Shown here: piece after piece, positions 53,245-61,737 of the stretch
Layout: every line of letters starts with the position of its first letter
How positions within the stretch are numbered: the stretch's first letter is position 1
From: Ktedonobacteria bacterium brp13
GTDB lineage: Bacteria > Chloroflexota > Ktedonobacteria > Ktedonobacterales > Ktedonobacteraceae
Length of the DNA stretch: 64,000 bases
Direction of reading: 5' to 3'
Assembly: GCA_015099395.1 (NCBI GenBank)
Contig: AP024096.1
Location: 3,472,001 to 3,536,000, forward strand
Notes under the pieces: generated by a model
The model's input: the letters and a program-made list of their open reading frames with translations, nothing else
Told to the model about the DNA's origin: nothing
The model's database searches: none
Made by a program: the position numbers and the translations under genes

Positions 53245-54045
53245 TTGGCTAAACTGCAAGAGATGTTTACGCAGGCACGCCGGGCGCAGAACGGTGGAGG
53301 CATGGGCTTCCTGGGCAAGAACAAGAGCGAAGCGAAGGCCCGTGCCGCCGCTCTCGTTGTGCACGTAAGCAAGATTAGCGCCGGAAGCGCCGAAGCCGCA
53401 TTAAAAGCGGGTGCAGATGGCATCCTCTTTGATTGGAATGGCGCGGATACCGCTCAGTTCGAGGTCCTGAAACAGGAGATCGAGGCGGCGAAGGCAAATA
53501 AAGCGAGTACCGCGACTGGCCTCAATGTCCAGGGTGGTTACGATAAACTGGATCAAGAGCAGTTGAAGAAGTTAATCGAGCTCGGCGTTCAGTATATTAT
53601 CTTGCCTTTCAATGCCCCCGCTCGCATACTGGCACTGGAGAGCAAAGATCTGGAGAAGGTCATCATCGTTCCAATGCGCGATGGCGAGATCTATCCACTC
53701 TATATCCGCAATCTGACGGCGTTAGATGGTATCGCAGGGGTACTGCTCGACTTTGACCTCAGCGAGAAGCTCAGCGCTCTGACCATTGAAGAGGTGCTCG
53801 ACTACCGCGCCGTACGCGAGGCAGTCCGCTATCCGGCCTTCATCAATGTCAGCAACAACCTGAGCGAGGCCGACGCCCATGCGCTCAATACGCTTGGTGT
53901 CCAGGCGGTGGTGCTCTCCGCGCAAGACGTCACAGAGAAGACACGGACACAGATTCAGACAGTGCGTACACGGCTGGAGGAGGCCTACCAGAACGACGAA
54001 GACAATAAGATTTCGTCCACATCAGGTCCCGGCGGTCTTCGGTAA
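53245..54045 (+). CDS. Uncharacterised (beta/alpha)8-barrel protein
   Basis: 266 residues, no family assigned. After an amphipathic basic N-terminus (about 1-32), eight alternating strands and helices can be read: AALVVHV, GILFDW, TATGLNV, YIILPF, VIIVPM, AGVLLDF, AFINVSN, AVVLSAQ. This is the pattern of a complete TIM barrel. Short Gly/Ala motifs (SAGSAEAALKAGADGIL) recall phosphate-binding barrels of the ThiE/HisA kind, but no catalytic signature is clear. The start is TTG 53245 with AAGGAG at about 53232-53237. The C-terminus is a Gly/Ser tail. It converges on another barrel protein. Confidence 0.75.
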   Translation: MAKLQEMFTQARRAQNGGGMGFLGKNKSEAKARAAALVVHVSKISAGSAEAALKAGADGILFDWNGADTAQFEVLKQEIEAAKANKASTATGLNVQGGYDKLDQEQLKKLIELGVQYIILPFNAPARILALESKDLEKVIIVPMRDGEIYPLYIRNLTALDGIAGVLLDFDLSEKLSALTIEEVLDYRAVREAVRYPAFINVSNNLSEADAHALNTLGVQAVVLSAQDVTEKTRTQIQTVRTRLEEAYQNDEDNKISSTSGPGGLR

Positions 54046-54110
54046 TACTATATCAATACGAAAGTAAGACTTCGAGGAGCGGTACTTGCCGCTCCTTTTG
54101 CTTTGGACCT

Positions 54111-55199
54111 TTACAACACCTCGGAGTCTTGCTCTACATTTTTGACATCTGACGTTTTGACAAACTGGGCTTTAAGGCTCTGGGTCACAGGCACGGGAAT
54201 ACGTGCTCCCGTCTGCCAGAAGAGCTGACGACGTGGAATGCGGCGTAAGAGGCCACGCGTCTGCTGCCAGACCTGTTCAGGGTTTTCATTGTTACGCCAA
54301 TAGTAATAGCAGGCAACCTCGTCTGGCTCGGCAGACAGCAGACCCGAAAAGGCCGGTTCAAGCTGTGATTCGTCTGTGGCAGAGAGGTTGAAGTTCTGTA
54401 GCCAGAGCTGACTACGCTTTCCAGCTGCACGAGTAGCCTCTACGACCTCGTGGCCCCATTCCTCGACCATTGATACATCGGTCTCCAACAATTGCCAGAA
54501 CAGATGACAACCGATGGTGTCCAGGGATGGAATCGACGTTAGCTCATCCACAAGATTCAGGTCGTGCGGCAATAGCACGATAGAGGTCTGGACCTGCTCG
54601 TTGACATGCTTGACGCAGGTGAAGAGCTCACTCAAAAACTCCATCATAGAGCGACGGCGAAAATGTTGCAAATCAGTAATATCGGGGCAGAGCGCACGGC
54701 AGACCGAGCAGAAGCAGGTGACATCTGGTGCGCGCGGCTCATCCAACAAAATACCATGTACAGGATAGTTCTGTACATAATATTCAATCTCTTTAAAGAG
54801 CCAGGAACGAAACTGTTCGTTATTAAAGCAGGTCATATCGTGCACGCGACCATGGCGATCCTTGACCAGGGATTGGGGATGTTGAAAGGTATACCAGCTT
54901 GGCATGAAGACTGGACCTGCAAATAGATTACCAAAACGACCCAGACTTAAATACACCTTCAGTCCAGCATCTCGCGCCATAAGCAAGACACGCTCAAAGT
55001 CACGCGGCCAACGCTGCTCTTCCTGTTCATGAATAGCATAGACAATACTTGTCGCCCCCGAGGCTCGAATCTCTTCGAAGTCTCGCTTCAGCGTCTCAGG
55101 ATGGAAAGGCGGATGGTAATATGCGACAGTAATATTCAAAGTTTTACCCCAAAGCGACAAAATAGACAGGAGTGGACTATCTTCAGGCATTCGATGCAC
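54111..55199 (-). CDS. Uncharacterised TIM-barrel protein, glycoside-hydrolase-like
   Basis: Up to 362 residues. Eight barrel strands can be followed: ITVAYY, SIVYAIHE, KVYLSLG, HGILLDEP, TSIVLLPHD, TIGCHLFW, SQLWLQNFN, VACYYYWR. The Asp-Glu at the end of strand 4 (GILLDEPRAPD) is where catalytic acids sit in glycoside hydrolase barrels, and a cysteine cluster CFCSVCRALC follows directly. Substrate unknown. The start is uncertain: GTG 55199, ATG 55190, or TTG 55139 (which has GGGG upstream and begins right at the first strand). If the -10 at 55207-55215 is used, the first two starts would give a nearly leaderless message. Confidence 0.72.
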   Translation of the reverse strand: MHRMPEDSPLLSILSLWGKTLNITVAYYHPPFHPETLKRDFEEIRASGATSIVYAIHEQEEQRWPRDFERVLLMARDAGLKVYLSLGRFGNLFAGPVFMPSWYTFQHPQSLVKDRHGRVHDMTCFNNEQFRSWLFKEIEYYVQNYPVHGILLDEPRAPDVTCFCSVCRALCPDITDLQHFRRRSMMEFLSELFTCVKHVNEQVQTSIVLLPHDLNLVDELTSIPSLDTIGCHLFWQLLETDVSMVEEWGHEVVEATRAAGKRSQLWLQNFNLSATDESQLEPAFSGLLSAEPDEVACYYYWRNNENPEQVWQQTRGLLRRIPRRQLFWQTGARIPVPVTQSLKAQFVKTSDVKNVEQDSEVL

Positions 55200-55206
55200 A
55201 CGCCAT

Positions 55207-55215
55207 AGTATATCA
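55207..55215 (-). promoter_or_regulatory. Extended -10 promoter of the barrel-protein gene
   Basis: The reverse strand reads TGATATACT (TGA plus TATACT). It ends only 8 nt before the GTG at 55199. Confidence 0.5.
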
Positions 55216-55342
55216 TGATATCCAAAAACATTCTAAGTAGCGGTATTTAAAGGCTATGCAACTGTTTCCTCAGGTTTGACGCAACTTTGGCATACGAAAA
55301 CTCATCCGTTTAAAACTTTCAGGTGGATCAAGAGTATGGAGC

Positions 55343-55371
55343 TTGACAAGACGCGCCGCGCCGTGCACAAT
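55343..55371 (+). promoter_or_regulatory. Promoter candidate of ispE
   Basis: TTGACA (55343-55348), 17-nt spacer, CACAAT (55366-55371). The predicted start is at or next to ATG 55378, which would make the message leaderless. Confidence 0.45.
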
Positions 55372-55377
55372 GCACGC

Positions 55378-56304
55378 ATGAGTCAAATACAGCATGCCAC
55401 ACAACCTACGACGATCAGCCCGCTCTACGCGGTTCCGTCGTACGCAAAGATCAATCTCACCCTGGATGTGTTGGGGAAGCGACCTGATGGCTATCACGAG
55501 CTCGCTACGGTCATGCAAACCATTGATCTCTACGATACCATCTATCTTATCGCTGGCGATGAGGATCGTGTGAGTATGGTCTGTAACCGTGCGGAGTTAT
55601 GTAATACCGATAATCTGGTGGTCAAGGCGGCCCAGATGGTCCGCCAGCAGCTTCACCTGACACGCGGAATACATATCGAATTGCTGAAACGGATTCCAGT
55701 CGCAGCAGGCCTGGGCGGCGGTAGCAGCGATGCCGCGACGGTCCTGCTCGCCTTACGCGACTGGTGGCAACTTCCCCTGAGCGATCAGCAACTGTGGGAG
55801 ATGGCCTCAGCGTTAGGTTCAGATGTGCCCTTCTTCTTGCAGGGAGGCCTAACCCTGTGTGAGGGTCGCGGTGAACGTCTCATGCAGCTCAAACATAACT
55901 GGCCAGCGACGATGCGCTGGCTTGTCCTGCTGAAACCAGCAATCAGCATCTCGACAGCCCAGGTCTTCCGTGCGCTGCAACCACAGGACTACACTAACGG
56001 CTCCTGGAGCCATGCCGCACAGGCCGCATTAGAGACAGAGAGCACGCTGCAGCCACAGAACCTCTACAATAGTCTGGAGCGTGGCGTTCTTGAGCAGTAT
56101 GCAGAGGTCGCACAGGCCCGTAGCGCCCTGCTAGATGCTGGAGCGGATAACGTCCGCCTATCCGGTAGCGGCCCTACCCTCTTCTCAACTTTTGCTGATC
56201 TCACAACGGCCAGCCGTGTTCAGCAACACCTGCAAACGCAGGGCTACGAAGTCTATCTGACGCGTCCGATCGCCCCCGCTGGTCAAAGCATCCACTTCTT
56301 TTAA
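55378..56304 (+). CDS. ispE: 4-diphosphocytidyl-2-C-methyl-D-erythritol kinase
   Basis: 308 residues, a GHMP kinase that phosphorylates CDP-ME in the MEP pathway, linking IspD and IspF. Marks are SYAKINLTLDVLGKRPDGYH near the N-terminus, the ATP loop PVAAGLGGGSSDAATVLLAL, DVPFFLQGG, and the C-terminal RLSGSGPTLFS. I chose ATG 55378 as the last start before the conserved region; longer frames reaching 55276 contain a TTGACA promoter-like sequence. It is separate from ispD and ispF (11 kb away). Confidence 0.93.
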   Translation: MSQIQHATQPTTISPLYAVPSYAKINLTLDVLGKRPDGYHELATVMQTIDLYDTIYLIAGDEDRVSMVCNRAELCNTDNLVVKAAQMVRQQLHLTRGIHIELLKRIPVAAGLGGGSSDAATVLLALRDWWQLPLSDQQLWEMASALGSDVPFFLQGGLTLCEGRGERLMQLKHNWPATMRWLVLLKPAISISTAQVFRALQPQDYTNGSWSHAAQAALETESTLQPQNLYNSLERGVLEQYAEVAQARSALLDAGADNVRLSGSGPTLFSTFADLTTASRVQQHLQTQGYEVYLTRPIAPAGQSIHFF

Positions 56305-56434
56305 CTTGAGTGCATACTCTATAACACTAGTGGGTCTGCTATCCTCTCTGGCTACGAGAGAGGATAGCGGGGTCAGTCTACCGCCATGAGCATAAACACA
56401 GAGATATATCCCTATATGGGATTTTTGCCTTATA

Positions 56435-56490
56435 TGGTACTATTATCTTGTACTACTATATTTGTTAATTTGACCGATGCATACTATAAT
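56435..56490 (+). promoter_or_regulatory. Promoter(s) of the DUF6585-like gene
   Basis: TTGTTA (56462-56467), 17-nt spacer, TATAAT (56485-56490) is the better candidate, 44 nt before the start. An extended -10 TGGTACTAT is at 56435-56443. Confidence 0.65.
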
Positions 56491-56533
56491 TGTGGTGTTA
56501 ATCGACGAAATACGTGTTCAGGAGGAGAATGCT

Positions 56534-57418
56534 ATGTCTCAATACCCGCCGTATCCGCCACAATCACCCCCGCCACAGGGTCAATACCCACCGTATCCGC
56601 CACAATCACCACCACCACAGGGTCAATATGCACCGTATCCGCCACAAACGCCTGGCGCTTCCCCTGTGCCACAATTACCGCCAGCGATCTATCAACAGGC
56701 CGCGTCCTATCAATTGGGCGCACCCTTACAGGTGTATAAACCGAATGCCTGGAGTGTATATGTCCTGCCCGTTGCCGCACTACTGATTGTGCTCCTACCT
56801 CTCCTGGGGCTGCCATCTGATGGGCCTGCTAGCGCAATTCTGGCCTTCCTTATTCTCATCATTGTACTGATCATAGCCATTATAGGATTCATTTCGGGCT
56901 TCAACTTAAAGGTCTACACTTTCGCGGAAGGGCTGGTGCGAGCCAAGGGAAGCAAAATCGATGTGATACGCTGGGACCAGGTCGAAGCAGTATGGCAAAA
57001 AATCATCAAGCATCGACGTTACGGTATACCCATCTATACTTCGTATCTCTACACCGTGCGTCGAAGGGATGGAACTACGTTCAAATTCACCGGCTCCTTA
57101 CAAGCTATCAAGTACCTGGGCGAAACCATTCAGCAGGAGGTTACTCGTCGTCAATTGCCTCTAGCCATAGCGGCTTACAATAGCGGCGCACCAGTGTCTT
57201 TTGAGCCATTTGTTGTCGATAAACAAGGCATAAGTCATAATAGAGTGCCAATACCCTGGCATCAGATAGATCGGGTGGGTCTCAATCGTGGATGGGTACT
57301 GGTGTACATGATGGGCAGCATGTTGGGGAGGTTTCGCACTAGAGTCTGGCGTGTACCGAATTTAATGGTATTCATGCAACTGGCTGATTACGCACGCAAG
57401 CAAACGGGCCGTGTATAG
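56534..57418 (+). CDS. DUF6585-like membrane protein with Pro/Tyr repeats
   Basis: 294 residues. The N-terminus (1-70) is Pro/Gln/Tyr-rich with two and a half copies of PPYPPQSPPPQGQ. Two membrane segments follow (about 76-97 and 102-126). The C-terminal cytosolic part repeats a PH-like pattern twice (FAEGLVRAKGSKIDVIRWDQ near 135 and VDKQGISHNRVPIPWHQIDR near 235), as in DUF6585/bacterial-PH-like proteins. No biochemical role is known. GGAGGAG at 56521-56527 supports ATG 56534. Confidence 0.72.
   Translation: MSQYPPYPPQSPPPQGQYPPYPPQSPPPQGQYAPYPPQTPGASPVPQLPPAIYQQAASYQLGAPLQVYKPNAWSVYVLPVAALLIVLLPLLGLPSDGPASAILAFLILIIVLIIAIIGFISGFNLKVYTFAEGLVRAKGSKIDVIRWDQVEAVWQKIIKHRRYGIPIYTSYLYTVRRRDGTTFKFTGSLQAIKYLGETIQQEVTRRQLPLAIAAYNSGAPVSFEPFVVDKQGISHNRVPIPWHQIDRVGLNRGWVLVYMMGSMLGRFRTRVWRVPNLMVFMQLADYARKQTGRV
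56543..56650 (+). repeat. 39-nt coding tandem repeat
   Basis: About two and a half in-frame copies of a 39-nt unit encoding the Pro/Tyr/Gln segment at the start of the DUF6585-like protein. Confidence 0.75.
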
Positions 57419-57533
57419 AAGGCGCAGGAGAGATTCTGTAGTTTGTATATATTGACGCATTCGCATCCACGCAGCTAACCATTATATCAGCCTGGCGAGC
57501 GAAAATGTATGCCGTGAAAAATGTTTAATCTTT

Positions 57534-57572
57534 GCCGTAAACGACGTAACGTTTTGATACGTCATTTACGGC
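57534..57572. other. Large palindrome in the gap before the GT9 cluster
   Basis: GCCGTAAACGACGTA (57534-57548) and TACGTCATTTACGGC (57558-57572), 15-bp arms with a single mismatch. No T-run. Could be an end-of-transcript hairpin or a binding site. The 449-nt gap also contains the dispersed repeat copy C. Confidence 0.55.
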
Positions 57573-57777
57573 CTTATCACGTAATATCCCTTCACTGATA
57601 ATGCCAGCCGACTGTCACCCCCATAAAGACGGTTAGCAGGCCTTGCCAGGCTTTTCAGCGTACAGCTTATCCCCCGATCGGTCATTTTTTGACATTCGCA
57701 ACGTGGAAGATTATGATACAAAAAACACAAGCTCGCACTGTTCAAGAGCGCGTCTGTGAACGATTATGAACTACGTA

Positions 57778-57837
57778 TCTGAAAGCCTGCGTGTGCGAGC
57801 ACTAGCGACGCCAGTCGCGTTGGGTTTTGGAATAAGA
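57778..57837 (+). repeat. Dispersed palindromic repeat, copy C
   Basis: Same unit as copy B: GCCTGCGTGTGCGAGC, the 22-bp core at 57801-57822, then TTTTGGAATAAGA. It lies 30 nt before the first GT9 gene. Confidence 0.85.
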
Positions 57838-57867
57838 ATAAAGTAAAATAATAGCGAAAAATATATT

Positions 57868-59085
57868 ATGAGGACTGAAACTCTGCGTCAACATATTATT
57901 ACGACAATTTGCAAACTGTTACGCTTCCCATTTGCATTAATCGATCTTCTATGCAGACCGTTCAACAAGCGTGCGCGCAACCATCCGCGTTCTATTGTGC
58001 TACTCAAGCCTTGTTGTATCGGCGATGTTATTATGACAACACCGCTACTAGAGGTGCTTCAGGCCAGCTATCCCACTGCGACGATTACGTATGTGACGGG
58101 AGCATGGTCGAAGACGATTGCTGAACATCATCCCGCTGTCGATCACATTATAGATTGTGGCAAGATCGGTATCCCGGGTCGCTATACCATCGCTGAATAT
58201 TTGCAGCTAGCACGTCAGTTGCGTCGGTTACACTTCGATATGGCCTTCGTACTGGACAGATCACCGATGATGACGCTACTCCCCTGGTTAGCGCTGATTC
58301 CACGTCGCGTAGGGCCCGATAGTCTGGGACGTGGCTTCTCACTCACCGATCGTGTCCCTGTCTCAACCGATCGCACACACCTGCAACATCAGGCCGATAT
58401 CTATCTGGATCTGGCGCGTGCCCTAAAACTACCAATCGACCATCCGCGCATGCGCTTTGTGACAACCGAGCAAGAACGCAGCAGTATCGAGCCTGCAACG
58501 CAACAACGCGTCGCCGTCTTCCCCGGTGGTGGTAGCAATCCTGGTATGGACCTGACAGCTAAACGCTGGCCCGCTACACGCTATCATGCTCTGGTTGAAC
58601 GGCTCGTAAAAGAGCGCGGCGTGCAGGTCCTGCTCACCGGTGGTCCCGGCGACGTTGAGCTGAATCAGCAGGTGATGGAGGGACTCGATCTCCCGGCAGG
58701 TAGCGTACGCAATATGGCAGGCAAGACGAGCTTTGGCGAGACTGCAGCGCTGACAGAATCCTGTGCGCTCTTCATCGGCAACGATAGTAGCCCTATGCAT
58801 CTGGCAGCGGCGGTTGGCATTCCGGTCATCGCGATCTTCGGCCCAACAAGTCCAGAGGAATACGGACCCTATCCGCTCGACGATCCTCACCATAGCGCAC
58901 TCTGGAAACATCCAACCGGACAGCCATGCTTCTTTCTGGGCAAGATGCAGCCCTGTAGCAACTGCACGTGCATGTCAGCGGTGACGGTCGACGACGTCTG
59001 GCAAGCCGTTGAGCGTCTGCTCCCTCCTGTCACAGGTGGGACTCAGCATCAGCTCTCTGCCAACACGCTAGAGACGAAGGAGTAA
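57868..59085 (+). CDS. Glycosyltransferase family 9 protein (1 of 4)
   Basis: 405 residues, GT-B fold, GT9 (heptosyltransferase-like). The N-terminal nucleotide-sugar fold begins with IVLLKPCCIGDVIMTTPLLE (GD of the acceptor-side catalytic Asp). The C-terminal half has TAKRWPATRYHALVERL and GNDSSPMHLAAAVGIPVIAI, the GT9 donor-binding motif. Near the end is a cysteine cluster (CFFLGKMQPCSNCTCM) seen in all four copies in this cluster. The protein has an amphipathic N-terminal helix but no membrane segment. Donor sugar unknown; a surface glycan is likely since this group of bacteria lacks classical LPS. Start ATG 57868 is 10 nt after a GCGAAAAA stretch; Shine-Dalgarno weak. Confidence 0.87.
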   Translation: MRTETLRQHIITTICKLLRFPFALIDLLCRPFNKRARNHPRSIVLLKPCCIGDVIMTTPLLEVLQASYPTATITYVTGAWSKTIAEHHPAVDHIIDCGKIGIPGRYTIAEYLQLARQLRRLHFDMAFVLDRSPMMTLLPWLALIPRRVGPDSLGRGFSLTDRVPVSTDRTHLQHQADIYLDLARALKLPIDHPRMRFVTTEQERSSIEPATQQRVAVFPGGGSNPGMDLTAKRWPATRYHALVERLVKERGVQVLLTGGPGDVELNQQVMEGLDLPAGSVRNMAGKTSFGETAALTESCALFIGNDSSPMHLAAAVGIPVIAIFGPTSPEEYGPYPLDDPHHSALWKHPTGQPCFFLGKMQPCSNCTCMSAVTVDDVWQAVERLLPPVTGGTQHQLSANTLETKE

Positions 59086-59090
59086 CGCCA

Positions 59091-60329
59091 TTGAAACGCC
59101 TGCTGCGTACACTCATACTACGCTTTGTCCGCCTCTATGGCCTGCCGGGTGCACGGAGAGCTACACGGAGAATCGGTCCCAACCTGAACCGCACACCACG
59201 TATTCTGATCATACGACCAGATCATCTGGGCGATATGATCCTGGTCACGCCGGTACTGGCAGCCTTAAAAGAGCGGCTACCTGAGGCCGAGATCACGATG
59301 ATGGTCGGTCCCTGGTCACACGAGATCGTCGCACGCCACCCCGCCATCGCAGCGTGCATAACCTGTCCCTTTCCCGGCTTTCAACGTGCAGCGCAGAAGC
59401 CGCTAGAGCCATATCAGGTGCTCTTCAAGACAGCGCAGCAGTTGAGAGCAGGTAACTACGATATAGCAATCAACCTGCGACCAGATTTCTGGTGGGGGGC
59501 CGCGCTCATCTATCTTGCGCGTATTCCACGCCGCATCGGCTATGCCGTTGCACCTAATCAACAGTTCCTGACTGAGGCACTCCCATTCCCTGCGGCGGAA
59601 CACGCGACGGTCTCGAATCTGCGCCTTGCCGCTGCTGCCTTACAGGCGCTCGGTCAACCGGCGCTCCCTGAGCCCTACGAGCCAGTGCAGTATCCACTCG
59701 TGTTTACACCACGTGAGGATGAGTGCGCACAGATTACGCAACGCTTGAGTGCAGCAGGGATACCATCGACCACTCCTCTTGTTGTCATCCATGCGGGGAC
59801 AGGGGGAGCCGTCAAGCTCTGGCGCAATGCAGGCTGGGCCATGCTCGCCAACCAACTACAAACAGGAGAGCTCCTGGTGCCTGCGCCACAGATTATTTTA
59901 ACCGGCAGTCCGGCAGAGCGCCCGCTGTTAGAAGAGATTGCTGCTCAGATGCAGGTTCCACCACTGCTGATCACTGATGCAACAGTAGGAGAGTTAGCCG
60001 CGCTACTCAAACGTGCACAGCTTGTGCTCGGTGTAGATAATGGGCCGCTACATATAGCGACAGCACAGGATACACCGACGCTGCGCATCTTCGGACCAAC
60101 CGATGAACATATCTTTGGACCCTGGGGTAGAGCAGAGCGACACCACGTCCTACGCTCTACACAACCTTGCCCCGGTTGTCCTGCGATCCCCTGTGGTCGT
60201 CTGGACTTTTCAGCCGAGGAGCTCGATGCTCATCCATGTGTTAAACGCATAACAGAGCAGCAGGTCGAGCAAGCTCTACGAACACTGATCAAGGCAACGC
60301 TCAGCTCGCAGATCCCGCAGATCCCATAG
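59091..60329 (+). CDS. Glycosyltransferase family 9 protein (2 of 4)
   Basis: 412 residues, GT9. The N-terminal fold has LIIRPDHLGDMILVTPVLAA. The donor motif GVDNGPLHIATAQDTPTLRI is present, but where the other copies have KRWP this one reads VKLWRNAGW, so its donor contact may differ. The cysteine group is PCPGCPAIPC with a later Cys. The start is TTG 59091 with AAGGAG at 59077-59082, 5 nt after the preceding stop; these genes are probably one operon. Confidence 0.86.
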   Translation: MKRLLRTLILRFVRLYGLPGARRATRRIGPNLNRTPRILIIRPDHLGDMILVTPVLAALKERLPEAEITMMVGPWSHEIVARHPAIAACITCPFPGFQRAAQKPLEPYQVLFKTAQQLRAGNYDIAINLRPDFWWGAALIYLARIPRRIGYAVAPNQQFLTEALPFPAAEHATVSNLRLAAAALQALGQPALPEPYEPVQYPLVFTPREDECAQITQRLSAAGIPSTTPLVVIHAGTGGAVKLWRNAGWAMLANQLQTGELLVPAPQIILTGSPAERPLLEEIAAQMQVPPLLITDATVGELAALLKRAQLVLGVDNGPLHIATAQDTPTLRIFGPTDEHIFGPWGRAERHHVLRSTQPCPGCPAIPCGRLDFSAEELDAHPCVKRITEQQVEQALRTLIKATLSSQIPQIP

Positions 60330-60354
60330 GCATGCCGATGGCAGAAAGACTATT

Positions 60355-61737
60355 ATGACAAAAGCAGCATACCAACCAGACAAAGACGAATATGGCTATC
60401 CAACACAGCCGGATACACGTCGCCAGCTACGGAATACAGCCGTGCGTAGCAGCAAGCGCATTCTGCTCGCGAGCATCTCGTTGAGTATGAGTCTGCTCGG
60501 CCTCTATCTCCGTCTCCGCCGTATAGGGAACCGGGGTCCAGCACTCAAGCCACTCACCTTCTATCCACACCGCATTCTGGTGCTGCGTATGGACCTGATC
60601 GGTGACCTGGTTCTTTCGCTCACCGTTGTCCGCCTGTTGAAAAAAACCTATCCAGAGGCAGAGATCGATCTGCTAGCACTCCCTGCGAGTGCAAAGGTAA
60701 TCACAGCCGATCCAGACATTCACGAGATTATTACCTACGATCCCAATATCTGGCGACGTCCACAGGCACTCCTACGGTCTGCCAACTGGCGCGGCGTACG
60801 CGCCCTGCGCCAGCGACTCAAAGAGCGCAACTATGACCTGGCCGTCAGCGTATTTGGCCCCTGGGCCGCACTGCTCGCCTTGCTTAGTGGTGCCCAGAGA
60901 CGACTCGGCTTTGGACAGGAGAGCTATCCAGGTCTGATGACTGATAATGTAGCAGGTCGGCACTGGGACCCGCGTGACCATATCCACGAGGTCGATTATT
61001 GTCTGCGCCTGGCTGAAGCGGCTGGCGCAACCCCTGCACCACAGGACCGCATCCCGGTGCTGTATGTCAGCGAGCAGACCGCCGCAGAAGTTGAGCAGAT
61101 CCTGGCGCAGAACGCTATCCCTACAACAGGTCCACTGATCGCCTGCCACGTCAGTTCCAATAATGGACAGTCCAAGCGCTGGCCTATCCCTTACTGGGCC
61201 AGGCTCTGCGATCGCTTGATCCGCGAAGAGGGCGCAACGATTATCTTTACCGGCGCACCAGACGATCAGCCACTCATCAGCCAGATCATGACACGCATGC
61301 AAGAGGAAGAGCAGGCCTTCAACCTGGCAGGCAAGACCTCGCTCACACAACTGGCCGGGCTGCTCCAACGCGTAGATCTACTCCTGACTGGCGATAGCGG
61401 ACCGATGCATATAGCGGCCGCCGTAGGGACAGAGTTGATCGCTATTCACGGCCCCACCGACCCGGCGCTCAGCGGACCAGTCAGCCCAAAGGCGATTGTT
61501 TTAAAAGACGACATCTGGTGCAGCCCTTGTTACAAAGCACAGGGACTGCCAGCCGATTGTCGCTTCTTCACGACCCAGTGCATGAAGAATATGACCCCTG
61601 AGCGTGTCCTATCAGCCATACGCACCAGAACAACACTTACAAAACAGAACAGAAGTAATGTTGCGCAACCAATTACGGCAGGAGACGTATTAAGAGAAGA
61701 CGTAAAGCTTATAGTTAAGGGAGAGGCTGATGAGTAA
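60355..61737 (+). CDS. Glycosyltransferase family 9 protein (3 of 4)
   Basis: 460 residues, GT9, the longest of the four, with an N-terminal extension of about 65 residues that includes a weak hydrophobic patch (ILLASISLSMSLLGLYL, a possible membrane attachment). The catalytic fold starts LVLRMDLIGDLVLSLTVVRL. QSKRWPIPYWARLCDRL and TGDSGPMHIAAAVGTELI follow. The cysteine cluster is CSPCYKAQGLPADC with a second pair after it. A C-terminal extension of about 40 residues is charged. Its end overlaps the acetyltransferase start by 8 nt. Confidence 0.86.
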   Translation: MTKAAYQPDKDEYGYPTQPDTRRQLRNTAVRSSKRILLASISLSMSLLGLYLRLRRIGNRGPALKPLTFYPHRILVLRMDLIGDLVLSLTVVRLLKKTYPEAEIDLLALPASAKVITADPDIHEIITYDPNIWRRPQALLRSANWRGVRALRQRLKERNYDLAVSVFGPWAALLALLSGAQRRLGFGQESYPGLMTDNVAGRHWDPRDHIHEVDYCLRLAEAAGATPAPQDRIPVLYVSEQTAAEVEQILAQNAIPTTGPLIACHVSSNNGQSKRWPIPYWARLCDRLIREEGATIIFTGAPDDQPLISQIMTRMQEEEQAFNLAGKTSLTQLAGLLQRVDLLLTGDSGPMHIAAAVGTELIAIHGPTDPALSGPVSPKAIVLKDDIWCSPCYKAQGLPADCRFFTTQCMKNMTPERVLSAIRTRTTLTKQNRSNVAQPITAGDVLREDVKLIVKGEADE

